The notes below the pieces were generated by a model. It had not been told where the DNA came from and made no database searches. It was given only the letters and a program-made list of their open reading frames with translations. DNA of 43,939 nucleotides, taken from assembly GCA_001873135.1 (NCBI GenBank), contig MNYP01000143.1:1-43939 (forward strand). The letters run 5' to 3'. The stretch comes from Helicobacteraceae bacterium CG2_30_36_10. GTDB taxonomy: Bacteria > Campylobacterota > Campylobacteria > Campylobacterales > Sulfurimonadaceae. A program made the position numbers and the translations under genes. Below are positions 9,387 to 18,956 of this stretch, piece after piece; position 1 is the first letter of the stretch, and every line of letters begins with the position of its first letter.

Positions 9387-11873
9387 TTATTCCAAATCTA
9401 GTCCTGAAGCTTCAGAGTTTCCAATATCATCATCTTCTTCCTCTTCTTTTTTCGGACAACGAGATATACTAGAAACATCATCACCTTTTACTATATATAC
9501 ACCAGAAGTGTTTCTGCTTGACTTAGAAATAGTTTGCATATCTACGCGAATCATTTTACCGGCATTTGTAAGTGCCATCATATCCATATCTTCATCGACC
9601 ATGAGACAGCCAACAATATTTTTGCCGGTTTTAGCCGTCATTTTCATGGCAATTACACCTGATCCGCCACGGTTTGTAAGACGATACTCTCCGGCATCAG
9701 TTCGTTTACCGATACCTTTTTCTGCAACGATAAGAATTTCTTGTTCGTCATTTGCAATAATGTTAGCATCAACTACTTCATCTTCAGGATGTTTAAACTT
9801 AATACCTCTAACACCACGAGTGCTACGACCCTGTTCACGAGTTTTTTCTATGTCAAATTTAATACATTGTGCAAGTTTTGTTACGATAAAGAGATACTTA
9901 ATACTTCTATCTGCAATTCTGGCCGTAATAAGAGCATCATCATCATCCAGAACAATAGCTCTTACCCCGTTATTTCTAACATTAGAAAATTCACTTAAAT
10001 TTGTACGTTTAACGATACCCTTTTGAGTAAAAAATACAAGACCTTTCTCTTCACTGAAGTCAGTTGTTGGAATAATAGAGCGGATTTTTTCATCGGCTAC
10101 AAGGTTAAGTAGATTTACAACAGCTTTACCTTTAGCAATTCTGCTTCCCTCAGGGATTTTGTAAACTTTCAACCAGTGCAGTTGACCGCGGTCAGTTACA
10201 AATAGTAAGGTATCGTGCGTATTACATGTAAAGAATCTTTCTATAAAATCATCTTCATAAGTGGTAACGGCAGTTTTGCCTTTTCCGCCACGTTTTTGTT
10301 TTTCATAATTTATTAATGGAACTCTTTTTATATAACCACGGTGAGTAATTGTAACTACCATCGGCTCATTAGGAATCAAATCTTCTATATCTATGTCGTC
10401 ATAATCATCTTCGATTTCTGTGCGTCTGCCATCAGTATAAGTAGCAGAAACTTCATCGAACTCATCACGGATAATACCGTGCAAAACCTCTTCACTTTTG
10501 AGGATTGACTCTAAATAAGCGATAAGTTTAATAAGCTCAAGAAGTTCATTTTCAATCTTTTCTCTTTCAAGACCTGTTAATCTACCAAGACGCATATCAA
10601 CAATGCTTTGCGCTTGTATGGTTGAAAAATCAAATTCTGAGACTAAATTGTCTCTAGCATCATCAATGCTTGAACTTGCTTTAATTGTTTTGATAATCTG
10701 ATCAATAATATCAAGTGCTTTTTTCAAACCCTCTAAGATATGAGCTCTTGCTTTAGCTTTTTCAAGGTCAAATATAGTACGACGGATAATAATAGTTTTA
10801 CGGTGATTTATAAAGTGTTTAAGTATCGTAATAATGCCAAAAATTCTAGGCTCTTGATTTAATATAGAGAGCATAATAATACCAAAAGTAGTTTGCATGC
10901 TTGTCTGCTTAAAAAGATTGTTAAGAACTATTTCACTCATTGCATCACGTTTAAGCTCAATTACAACTCTCATCCCGTCGCGGTCTGATTCGTCACGAAT
11001 CTCAGAAACACCGTCAATCATTTTGTCTTTTACAAGATTTGCAATGTTTTCAATAAGACGCGCTTTGTTTACCTGATATGGAAGTTCATCAATAACTATA
11101 ACTTCTTTTTTAGCTTTTTGCTCTATATGCGTTTTTGCCCGAACTTTAATGCGACCACGACCTGTGTCATAGGCATCCGTAATCCCTTTTTTACCAAAGA
11201 TAATACCGCCCGTAGGAAAGTCAGGTGCTTTTATATGTTCCATAATCTCCAAAAGTGTAATGTCTGGATTAGCCAGCAGTGCTTTTAGTCCATTCATTAT
11301 TTCAGTAGGATTATGAGGAGGAATGTTTGTAGCCATACCTACAGCAATACCTGAAGAACCGTTTATTAGAAGGTTAGGAACACGAGTAGGCATAACATCC
11401 GGTTCTTTTGTAGTACCATCATAGTTCTCTATCATGTTAACAGTGTTTTTTTCTAAATCTTTTAGAAGTTCACCTGCATATTTTGTCATACGAGCTTCGG
11501 TATATCTCATCGCAGCCGCACTATCGCCATCAACAGAACCGAAGTTACCCTGACCGTCAACAAGCTGCATTCTCATAGAAAAATCTTGCGCCATACGTAC
11601 AAGTGCATCATATACGGCAGTATCACCGTGCGGATGGTACTGACCGATTACATCACCAACTATACGAGCTGATTTTTTGAACTTTGCACCATGAGAAAGG
11701 TTGAGTTTGTCCATAGCATACAAAATTCTTCTATGCACCGGCTTTAATCCATCTCTTACATCCGGTAAAGCACGTCCGACAATTACGCTCATAGAGTAAT
11801 CAAGGTAGCTGTTTTGAAGAGTCTCTTCAATATTTATGGTTTGTACGTCGTCGTTGTTTAGCAAATTGCTCAT
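9387..11873 (-). CDS. gyrA: DNA gyrase subunit A
   Basis: [43 protein letters not shown], GyrA C-terminal beta-propeller repeats ([13 protein letters not shown]); start trimmed to ATG at 11873. Confidence 0.98.
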   Translation of the reverse strand: MSNLLNNDDVQTINIEETLQNSYLDYSMSVIVGRALPDVRDGLKPVHRRILYAMDKLNLSHGAKFKKSARIVGDVIGQYHPHGDTAVYDALVRMAQDFSMRMQLVDGQGNFGSVDGDSAAAMRYTEARMTKYAGELLKDLEKNTVNMIENYDGTTKEPDVMPTRVPNLLINGSSGIAVGMATNIPPHNPTEIMNGLKALLANPDITLLEIMEHIKAPDFPTGGIIFGKKGITDAYDTGRGRIKVRAKTHIEQKAKKEVIVIDELPYQVNKARLIENIANLVKDKMIDGVSEIRDESDRDGMRVVIELKRDAMSEIVLNNLFKQTSMQTTFGIIMLSILNQEPRIFGIITILKHFINHRKTIIIRRTIFDLEKAKARAHILEGLKKALDIIDQIIKTIKASSSIDDARDNLVSEFDFSTIQAQSIVDMRLGRLTGLEREKIENELLELIKLIAYLESILKSEEVLHGIIRDEFDEVSATYTDGRRTEIEDDYDDIDIEDLIPNEPMVVTITHRGYIKRVPLINYEKQKRGGKGKTAVTTYEDDFIERFFTCNTHDTLLFVTDRGQLHWLKVYKIPEGSRIAKGKAVVNLLNLVADEKIRSIIPTTDFSEEKGLVFFTQKGIVKRTNLSEFSNVRNNGVRAIVLDDDDALITARIADRSIKYLFIVTKLAQCIKFDIEKTREQGRSTRGVRGIKFKHPEDEVVDANIIANDEQEILIVAEKGIGKRTDAGEYRLTNRGGSGVIAMKMTAKTGKNIVGCLMVDEDMDMMALTNAGKMIRVDMQTISKSSRNTSGVYIVKGDDVSSISRCPKKEEEEDDDIGNSEASGLDLE

Positions 11874-12096
11874 ATAAAACACCCTAGTAATTTAATTGTT
11901 TAAAATAAAAATTGAATTATAATATCTTAAAATCCCTTAAGCTATTTGTAAACAGGAGTTTATTTTTACATATTCAATATTGATTGCTCTTAAAATTATA
12001 CTGATTAAAAAATAAGCAGAAATATGCTTATTAAGTTGTTGAAAAATTGTTATACTACTCTTCGAAAATAACTCACAAGAGAGATTAAAGGAACAT

Positions 12097-13410
12097 ATGA
12101 TGAAGAAATGGTTACTGTCAGCTTTAATGCTTTTACCATCTTTAGCACTGGCTGAAGATGCACCTACCCTAGATAGTGGTGATACTGCTTGGATGATGAT
12201 GTCTGCGGCACTGGTATTACTAATGACTCCAGCAGGACTTGCACTTTTCTATAGTGGTATGACTCGCTCTAAAAATGTGCTTAATACTTACGCAATGGTA
12301 TTAATGGCATTTACAGTTGCTTTTGTTGTTTGGATAGCTGTTGGTTACTCAATAGCATTTGGTACTGCTGAATCAGCAGGTGTTCAAACTGTTATGGGCG
12401 GATTTGGTAATATGTTCCTTGATGGAATAAAATGGACTGATTTAAGCGGAACCTATCCTACATATGTATTTGTGGTATTTCAAGGTACATTTGCAGCTAT
12501 CACTGTTGCAATTGCTAGTGGTTCTGTAATTGAGAGAATGAAATTTTCAACATGGTTAGTGTTTGTAGCTATTTGGGTTGGAGTTGTATATGCTCCAATT
12601 ACGCATATGGTATGGGGAGGCGAGGGTGCTTACCTTTTTGATTTAGGAGCTCTTGACTTTGCAGGTGGTACGGTTGTTCACATGAATGGTGGTCTTGCCG
12701 GTTTAGTATTGGCTTACTTAGTCGGAAAACGTACAGGCTATCCAAAAATCGCCATGAAACCAATGAGTGTTATGCTTACTGCTTTAGGTGCTGCACTTCT
12801 ATGGTTTGGCTGGTATGGATTTAACGGTGGGTCTGCATTTGGTGCAAACGCCATCGCTGGTTTGGCATATTTGACAACTACTCTTGCTACTGCAGTTGCT
12901 GCCATTACATGGGTACTTATTGAGTGGATTGTTTATAAGAAACCTACACTATTAGGGGCGGCTTCTGGTATTGTTGCCGGTCTAGTTGCAATTACTCCTG
13001 CTGCTGGGTTTGTTGATGTTGGCGGAGCTATGATTATTGGTTCTGTTGGTTCAGCAATCGCTTACTTCGGTGTTGCTGCACTTAAGAAAAAACTTGGTTA
13101 CGATGACTCTTTAGATGCTTTTGGTATTCACTTCTTAGCCGGTTTATGGGGTGCTCTCGCTACTGCTCTATTCGCTCTTAACGATAAAGACTTATTATGG
13201 GATGGTCCACTTAAAGAATCAGGTGACAGAATAGGACAATTCATGGTTCAACTTGAATCGGTTGCTGTTGTCGGTCTCTATACATTGGTTGGTACTGTAA
13301 TAGTTTACTTTATAGCTTCTGCTTTAACCGGTGGCGGTAAAGTGGATGAAGAGACTGAGCAAATTGGTCTTGATGAAGCTTTCCATGGTGAAAAGGCCAT
13401 TAATTTATAA
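12097..13410 (+). CDS. amtB: Ammonium transporter AmtB (first copy)
   Basis: Signal peptide, FAGGTVVHMNGGLAGLV and DAFGIHFLAGLWGALATALFA (twin His), GLDEAFHGE C-terminal tail. Confidence 0.96.
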   Translation: MMKKWLLSALMLLPSLALAEDAPTLDSGDTAWMMMSAALVLLMTPAGLALFYSGMTRSKNVLNTYAMVLMAFTVAFVVWIAVGYSIAFGTAESAGVQTVMGGFGNMFLDGIKWTDLSGTYPTYVFVVFQGTFAAITVAIASGSVIERMKFSTWLVFVAIWVGVVYAPITHMVWGGEGAYLFDLGALDFAGGTVVHMNGGLAGLVLAYLVGKRTGYPKIAMKPMSVMLTALGAALLWFGWYGFNGGSAFGANAIAGLAYLTTTLATAVAAITWVLIEWIVYKKPTLLGAASGIVAGLVAITPAAGFVDVGGAMIIGSVGSAIAYFGVAALKKKLGYDDSLDAFGIHFLAGLWGALATALFALNDKDLLWDGPLKESGDRIGQFMVQLESVAVVGLYTLVGTVIVYFIASALTGGGKVDEETEQIGLDEAFHGEKAINL

Positions 13411-13411
13411 C

Positions 13412-13435
13412 GATAAAGGAAGTAATTCCTTTATC
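13412..13435 (+). repeat. Hairpin immediately after the amtB stop codon
   Basis: GATAAAGGAA-gtaa-TTCCTTTATC perfect 10-bp stem. Confidence 0.7.
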
Positions 13436-13572
13436 TACGCTGTAGCCGCTATGGCTACTCATCGTGGAGAATGCCATTGGTTAGCATTCCTAAAAGCTAA
13501 CTTCCTCTGGAAGTAGAGAATATTGTCTAGTTGATTAAAACCCTAAAAGTGGTTACAATTTGAAAATAAAAT

Positions 13573-13593
13573 TAGAGAGGCAAAGCCTCTCTA
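13573..13593 (+). repeat. Hairpin upstream of the glnK start
   Basis: TAGAGAGGC-aaa-GCCTCTCTA perfect 9-bp stem. Confidence 0.7.
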
Positions 13594-13597
13594 CTAA

Positions 13598-13954
<357 letters not shown>

Positions 13955-13986
13955 TAAAATGCCAAAAGTAATGTAATACCTTCCTG

Positions 13987-14011
13987 TTTCCACATGTCCG
14001 GCATGTGGAAA
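13987..14011. repeat. Inverted pair of the GGCATGTGGAA motif
   Basis: TTTCCACATG-tccgg-CATGTGGAAA, 10-bp arms, 32 nt after glnK. Confidence 0.9.
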
Positions 14012-14104
14012 TCCTCAATAGTGATTAAAATTTAATCAATTTCAGTTTTGTAAAGAGATTTTTTAAGATAAAATTAGCCCTTAATTTAAAAAAAGGTATT
14101 TGCA

Positions 14105-15280
14105 ATGTTAGAAGCTGATTTTAAATACATTATAGACACTTTCTTCACACTCTTCTCAATGGTTTTAATAATTTTTATGGTTCCCGGGTTTGCTATGCTT
14201 GAAGCAGGGCTTGTCCGTACAAAGAATGTCTCAAGTGTTTTAACTATAAACATAATGATATACGCAGTTGCCTCATTGGCTTTTTTACTTATAGGATACA
14301 AGCTGGCATTTGGAAGTTGGGACAACTCTAATATGAGTATATGGGCTGCATTTTTATTCCAGATGGCATTTGTCGGTAAAACCATAAATATTATGAGTGG
14401 CGGCGTTAGTGAAAGAGTCAGAATTATTCCTCTAGCTATTTTTGCCGTGATTATGGGCGGATTAATCTATCCAACCGTAGTAAATATCGGCTGGGGAACT
14501 GACATAATTGCCGGTACTTTTTTAGATATTGATATACATGATTTAGCAGGTTCTACAATTATTCACTCAACGGGCGGTTGGGCACTGCTAGCTGCTATTT
14601 TTATTATTGGTCCGCGTAAAGGGCGTTATGTTCAAGGCGGCATTCGAGTTATTCCTGCTTCAAATATTCCTCTTGTCGTTTTGGGTACATTTTTACTTTG
14701 GATAGGCTGGTTTGGTTTTAACGGCGGAAGTGTCGGCTCAATTTCAAGTATAGAAAATGCAAATATGGTTGCAAAAACTATTATGAACACCAACACGGCA
14801 GGACTCTCAGGTGCACTTATAGCTGGAATGCTTATGTACATTCGATACAGACTTTTTGATATCACTATGATATTAAACGGTGCCTTAGGCGGACTTGTGG
14901 CAATTACGGCCGGTCCTGATTTGTACGATATGTATACGCCTATTTTAATCGGTGCTATCGGCGGTGCTTTGGTCGTTTTTGCTGTACCTGTTTTTGATAA
15001 ACTCAAACTCGATGACCCGGTTGGTGCTTTGTCAGTTCACCTTGTTAACGGTATTTGGGGAACTTTAGCTGTTGGGTTATTTGTGGAGAGTGTCTCTTTT
15101 ACGGCACAGTTAAAAGGAGTAGCAGTAGTCGCTGTTTTTGCCTTTAGCGTCTCTTTTGGAGTTATATATATTATCAATATCTTTAGTAAATTCAGAGCCA
15201 AAGACGAGGCTCAGCTAGAGGGTATGGATATTAATGAGTGTGGCGTTGAAGCGTATCCTGAATTTAGAAGGGCTATATGA
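14105..15280 (+). CDS. Ammonium transporter AmtB (second, divergent copy)
   Basis: VPGFAMLEAGLVRTKNV, DLAGSTIIHSTGGWALL, GALSVHLVNGIWGTLAVGLF. Confidence 0.93.
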   Translation: MLEADFKYIIDTFFTLFSMVLIIFMVPGFAMLEAGLVRTKNVSSVLTINIMIYAVASLAFLLIGYKLAFGSWDNSNMSIWAAFLFQMAFVGKTINIMSGGVSERVRIIPLAIFAVIMGGLIYPTVVNIGWGTDIIAGTFLDIDIHDLAGSTIIHSTGGWALLAAIFIIGPRKGRYVQGGIRVIPASNIPLVVLGTFLLWIGWFGFNGGSVGSISSIENANMVAKTIMNTNTAGLSGALIAGMLMYIRYRLFDITMILNGALGGLVAITAGPDLYDMYTPILIGAIGGALVVFAVPVFDKLKLDDPVGALSVHLVNGIWGTLAVGLFVESVSFTAQLKGVAVVAVFAFSVSFGVIYIINIFSKFRAKDEAQLEGMDINECGVEAYPEFRRAI

Positions 15281-15292
15281 CATATATATTCT

Positions 15293-15322
15293 TGGCATGT
15301 GCAAATTTATTTGCACATGCCA
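15293..15322. repeat. Variant inverted pair of the GGCATGTGGAA motif
   Basis: TGGCATGTGCAAA-ttta-TTTGCACATGCCA, 13-bp perfect arms, 12 nt after the second amtB. Confidence 0.9.
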
Positions 15323-15363
15323 TTTAAAACCTCTCTAACCTTCCTTGGGATATTATTCTCTTC

Positions 15364-16062
15364 ATGATTAGACACAGCAGCTCCTTTTTTATCTCTCTTA
15401 TGATTCACTTAGTTTTATTGATGTTAGTGTTTTATTCATGGAAAAAAATGCCGTCATTTGAAGAGGAAAAAATTCAAGAAAATATATCTGTTAAGTTATG
15501 CTGTGTGGTTGAAAAAAAGCCGGAAGTAAAAGTTATGCAAAAACCCACTCCGCTTCGAAAAGAAGAGATAAAAAAAGTAGTTCCAAAAGAAGTTGTAAAA
15601 AAAGTTATAGTAATAAAAAAAGAGGTACCGCAGTTAGTTGCACCCGTTGTAAAGGAAAAAGTGGAGCTTGTCCTAGAACAAAAAAAAGAAGAAGTGCAAG
15701 AGGCAGTTAAAGAGTCACAAGCGACAGAGGCAGAATCCGACCAAAAAGAGATTCCACATGCCAAAGAAGTGACAATAGCACAGGAATATGTAAACGAGCA
15801 TATAAAGCGTTTGGTCAGACTTTTACAAGAGAACCTTTACTACCCAAGGTCTGCTAGAAAAAGAGGCATTGAAGGCTCTGTTACGGTAAGATTTGTACTC
15901 AAAAAAGATGCCACCGTCGATTCTATAGAAGTTCTCTCATCAAACAGTGAAATACTCTCACGTGCCGCCGTACAAACTATAGAAAATTTGTCAGGAAAAT
16001 TTCCAAGACCAAAAGAAGAACTTGTTTTGAATGTGCCTATAAAGTATGATTTGAAAAGATGA
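15364..16062 (+). CDS. tonB: TonB-like energy transducer
   Basis: N-terminal TM, K/E/V/P-rich linker, C-terminal YYPRSARKRGIEGSVTVRFVLKKDATVDSIEVLSSN. Confidence 0.88.
   Translation: MIRHSSSFFISLMIHLVLLMLVFYSWKKMPSFEEEKIQENISVKLCCVVEKKPEVKVMQKPTPLRKEEIKKVVPKEVVKKVIVIKKEVPQLVAPVVKEKVELVLEQKKEEVQEAVKESQATEAESDQKEIPHAKEVTIAQEYVNEHIKRLVRLLQENLYYPRSARKRGIEGSVTVRFVLKKDATVDSIEVLSSNSEILSRAAVQTIENLSGKFPRPKEELVLNVPIKYDLKR
15752..15762 (-). repeat. GGCATGTGGAA motif, exact
   Basis: TTCCACATGCC on + strand, within tonB. Confidence 0.9.
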
Positions 16063-16078
16063 TTTTTTAAATGAAAGT

Positions 16079-16153
16079 TGGTGACCCCGAGGAGAATTGA
16101 ACTCCTGTGACATGGATGAAAACCATGGATCCTGACCGCTAGACGACGGGGCC
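16079..16153 (-). tRNA. tRNA-Glu (TTC)
   Basis: Minus strand GGCCCCGTCGTCTAGCGGTCAGGATCCATGGTTTTCATCCATG...CGGGGTCACCA; TTC anticodon; encoded CCA. Confidence 0.95.
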
Positions 16154-16168
16154 AACAATATTGTAAAA

Positions 16169-16244
16169 TGGTGTCCTGTGATGGATTCGAACCATCGGCC
16201 ACATCATTAAAAGTGACGTGCTCTACCAGCTGAGCTAACAAGAC
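16169..16244 (-). tRNA. tRNA-Lys (TTT)
   Basis: Minus strand GTCTTGTTAGCTCAGCTGGTAGAGCACGTCACTTTTAATGATGTGGCCGATGGTTCGAATCCATCACAGGACACCA; TTT anticodon; encoded CCA. Confidence 0.95.
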
Positions 16245-16554
16245 TTAAACAAACGTTTTTGTTTGTGGACGGGAATTATAGGCAAATAGTTTTGGTATGT
16301 CAAGAATAATAGCCCTAAATTTATAATGTTTATAAAATTCATCATAAATACTCACAAAATATTGTTTTTTGGTTGAAAAATATATCATATTTAGGTGACG
16401 TCAGGAGAAGTATTTAGCCCATTAACCGGTATAGCAAAGGGACAAATGTAACCTATTTAGACGATGTTAAGAAGAAATTTTAAACTTAGGTAAAACTTAA
16501 TATATAATTAAATATTTTTTAACTAGAATAACTACCTATTTTAAAGGAAACCAA

Positions 16555-17493
16555 ATGCAAAAACTTATTTCGTTGTTTATAGTATCTACTGTAGTTTTAT
16601 TTTTTACCGCTTGCGGGGGTGGTCCAAAAATAGTTATTTCATCCTATACCGCTCCTAAGGAAGCCGCAAAATTAAGTAAAATAGAGACAAAAGATGAGTT
16701 TATATCTAAGGGGGCGTATTTGGCCGTATGGCTGAACCCGGATGTAAAAGGTGCAAAAGAGACTAACTCTAAGTTAAAATCAATGCTAATAGACAGTGTA
16801 AAAGCTAAACTGACAGAGACTAACTTTGTAACAATCGATCCTCTTGGTTCGGATGGTGATGTTGCGCTTAGTATGAAAATTTCAAACTATGAGTATGAAA
16901 ACCTTGGTGAAAAAGTTAGTATGGCACTGGAAGTTACCTTTATTATTTCTCGTGGAAGTGATGAATTTCTAGTTAAAACCTATAGCGATAGAAAAAATCG
17001 CCAATCTAATGACCCAAGTAAGCTGCCAGGTGAGAATGAATTGGCATCGCAGGCTGTATCAAAGGTAGTGAAATATTTTATATCAGATATTTCTCCGCTA
17101 AAAACAAGCCAGCTTCGTGAATTTAAATCTTTACCAAATGAGCTGACTCATGTAGTTTCATATGCACAGCGTAAAAACTATAAGGGTGCTATAAAACTTA
17201 TGGAAAATTATAAAGGTGAAAAAGATTTGAATTATCACTATGATTTGGCTATTTTGTATGAGGCAGAAGCAAGTGTAAATGAGGATATGAAACTTTTAGA
17301 CTCAGCACAAAGCAATTATGAGCAAGCTATGAATTTAGGTGGTTTTAATGATGAGCTTGTGGTGAGTGCAAAGGCAAGATTCGATAATTTTTACGATCTT
17401 TTAAGTAAAACAAAGAAACAAGACAAAGCAAACCAGGCATTAAGAGATGACAGAGATTCCTTAACCGGCAGTTCTGCAAGCGAGTATCAGTAG
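16555..17493 (+). CDS. Hypothetical lipoprotein with possible TPR-like C-terminal part
   Basis: Lipobox FFTACGG; helical repeat-like YKGAIKLMENYKG...YHYDLAILYEAE; first of three lipoprotein genes. Confidence 0.7.
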   Translation: MQKLISLFIVSTVVLFFTACGGGPKIVISSYTAPKEAAKLSKIETKDEFISKGAYLAVWLNPDVKGAKETNSKLKSMLIDSVKAKLTETNFVTIDPLGSDGDVALSMKISNYEYENLGEKVSMALEVTFIISRGSDEFLVKTYSDRKNRQSNDPSKLPGENELASQAVSKVVKYFISDISPLKTSQLREFKSLPNELTHVVSYAQRKNYKGAIKLMENYKGEKDLNYHYDLAILYEAEASVNEDMKLLDSAQSNYEQAMNLGGFNDELVVSAKARFDNFYDLLSKTKKQDKANQALRDDRDSLTGSSASEYQ

Positions 17494-17575
17494 TAAATAT
17501 TAATAGGTTTCAAGAGACAAGTACGGGTACCATTTTCTCTTGATGAAACATAAACTTGAATCAAAAGTGAAAAAT

Positions 17576-18916
17576 ATGAAAATAAGTCAAAAATTAGTTA
17601 TAGTTGCAACTGCAATCGCTGCTTTTACAATGACAGGGTGTAATGCGCTACAAGAGGGTCTTGCTTCACAAATGGAAGTTCCAACTTTAGAAAACCAGGC
17701 TAATCGTGTTGCTATTGGTATGACTATAGTAAGAGAAAATAATATTATGGCATTTAAAATGCCAATTTCTGCAGATGCAAAATGGCCGGCGATGGTTGCA
17801 AAAGATATAAATGATACTGAGAAAACATTTATAAACAATGCACTTATGGAAGGCCCTTACTTCTCAACAGTACACTATACAAAACCTATTCAAAGAAAAA
17901 TGCTTGGTAGTGGGGCACTTATGAGTCAGCTAGGCGACTATGGAAATATCACATCACAGCTTTTAGACCAAACAGTCTCTCCTCTAACGTATAGAGCCAT
18001 TCAAAAAATTACTATTTTTTATGGTGACAAGAAACAAAACTGGCCAAATGTGTTTGACTATGACGGTTCACTAAGTAATTTTCTAGAATTTAAAGATGGT
18101 AAAATGCAAGATATAGACTCTCCAACAGGTGATGTTTATAAGACTATCGGTGACGCCGTAATATCTTTAGCTCCGGTAAATATGCAAAAAGATTTAACTT
18201 TAGCAAATGAAGAGATGCTTCAAGGATTTGCAGAAGTTGCAGCGGTTCAGGCAACGAAGGGTGAGTTGGAGACTAAGTTAAAAGTGAATATGGTAAAAAA
18301 TAATGATAAAAAAGAGTATGCTGGTTTTGCTCCGTTAACAGCAGAAGAAAAGCTTGACATTGAGTATGAAATAGCTGCAACAGAAACCATAATCAAAGAA
18401 AAGGAATCAATTGCTAACGAAAAAGAAGCAATCTACTTTGAGTTGTTAGACCAGGCAGTTATTGCACTTGAATCTGATATCAATGTTGATGATGAAAACT
18501 ATGTTAAGTTAGCCAGAAATGTAAATTTAGTAGCTAATGAAATTCAGGTTTCTTCTACTGAAGCATATACTACATTTGGTTTAGCTTTAGGAAATATTGG
18601 GGCAAACAACGTTGTTCTAAAGTTCCCAACAGAACTTGAAAGTTTAGTAGTAGCTAAAGCTTACATTCCATTGAACTTACAGTCTAAGTATGATGAAAGA
18701 GTTGCAAGACTTGTGAAAAATGCAGTCTACCTTTTACCAAATATTTTTATCGGTACATACTATGCTAACAAGCAGTCTAACTTAGCTGAAAAATATGAGA
18801 GTGTTACTAAGATAATTTTACTTGCTTATGAAGTCAAAGCAGAGCAAGAAGCAGAAGCTAAAAAAGCTGCTGATGAAGCCGCAGAAGCTGCAGCAGAAGA
18901 ATCAAAATTGCAGTAA
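17576..18916 (+). CDS. Hypothetical lipoprotein
   Basis: Lipobox FTMTGCN; start trimmed from TTG at 17540 to ATG at 17576; Ala/Glu/Lys-rich C-terminus. Confidence 0.7.
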   Translation: MKISQKLVIVATAIAAFTMTGCNALQEGLASQMEVPTLENQANRVAIGMTIVRENNIMAFKMPISADAKWPAMVAKDINDTEKTFINNALMEGPYFSTVHYTKPIQRKMLGSGALMSQLGDYGNITSQLLDQTVSPLTYRAIQKITIFYGDKKQNWPNVFDYDGSLSNFLEFKDGKMQDIDSPTGDVYKTIGDAVISLAPVNMQKDLTLANEEMLQGFAEVAAVQATKGELETKLKVNMVKNNDKKEYAGFAPLTAEEKLDIEYEIAATETIIKEKESIANEKEAIYFELLDQAVIALESDINVDDENYVKLARNVNLVANEIQVSSTEAYTTFGLALGNIGANNVVLKFPTELESLVVAKAYIPLNLQSKYDERVARLVKNAVYLLPNIFIGTYYANKQSNLAEKYESVTKIILLAYEVKAEQEAEAKKAADEAAEAAAEESKLQ

Positions 18917-18956
18917 ACGGCAAATAAGACAGTTAAAGAACATTAAAAGGATGCTT

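Noticed and set aside
15840-16241. ORF 133 aa on minus strand starting MLAQLVEHVTFNDVADGSNPSQDT
   Set aside because: Spans tRNA-Lys and tRNA-Glu and the antisense of tonB; the classic spurious ORF over tRNA genes
16396-16403. TGACGTCA palindrome in the intergenic region after tRNA-Lys
   Set aside because: Single 8-bp palindrome with no supporting promoter or second copy; consistent with chance
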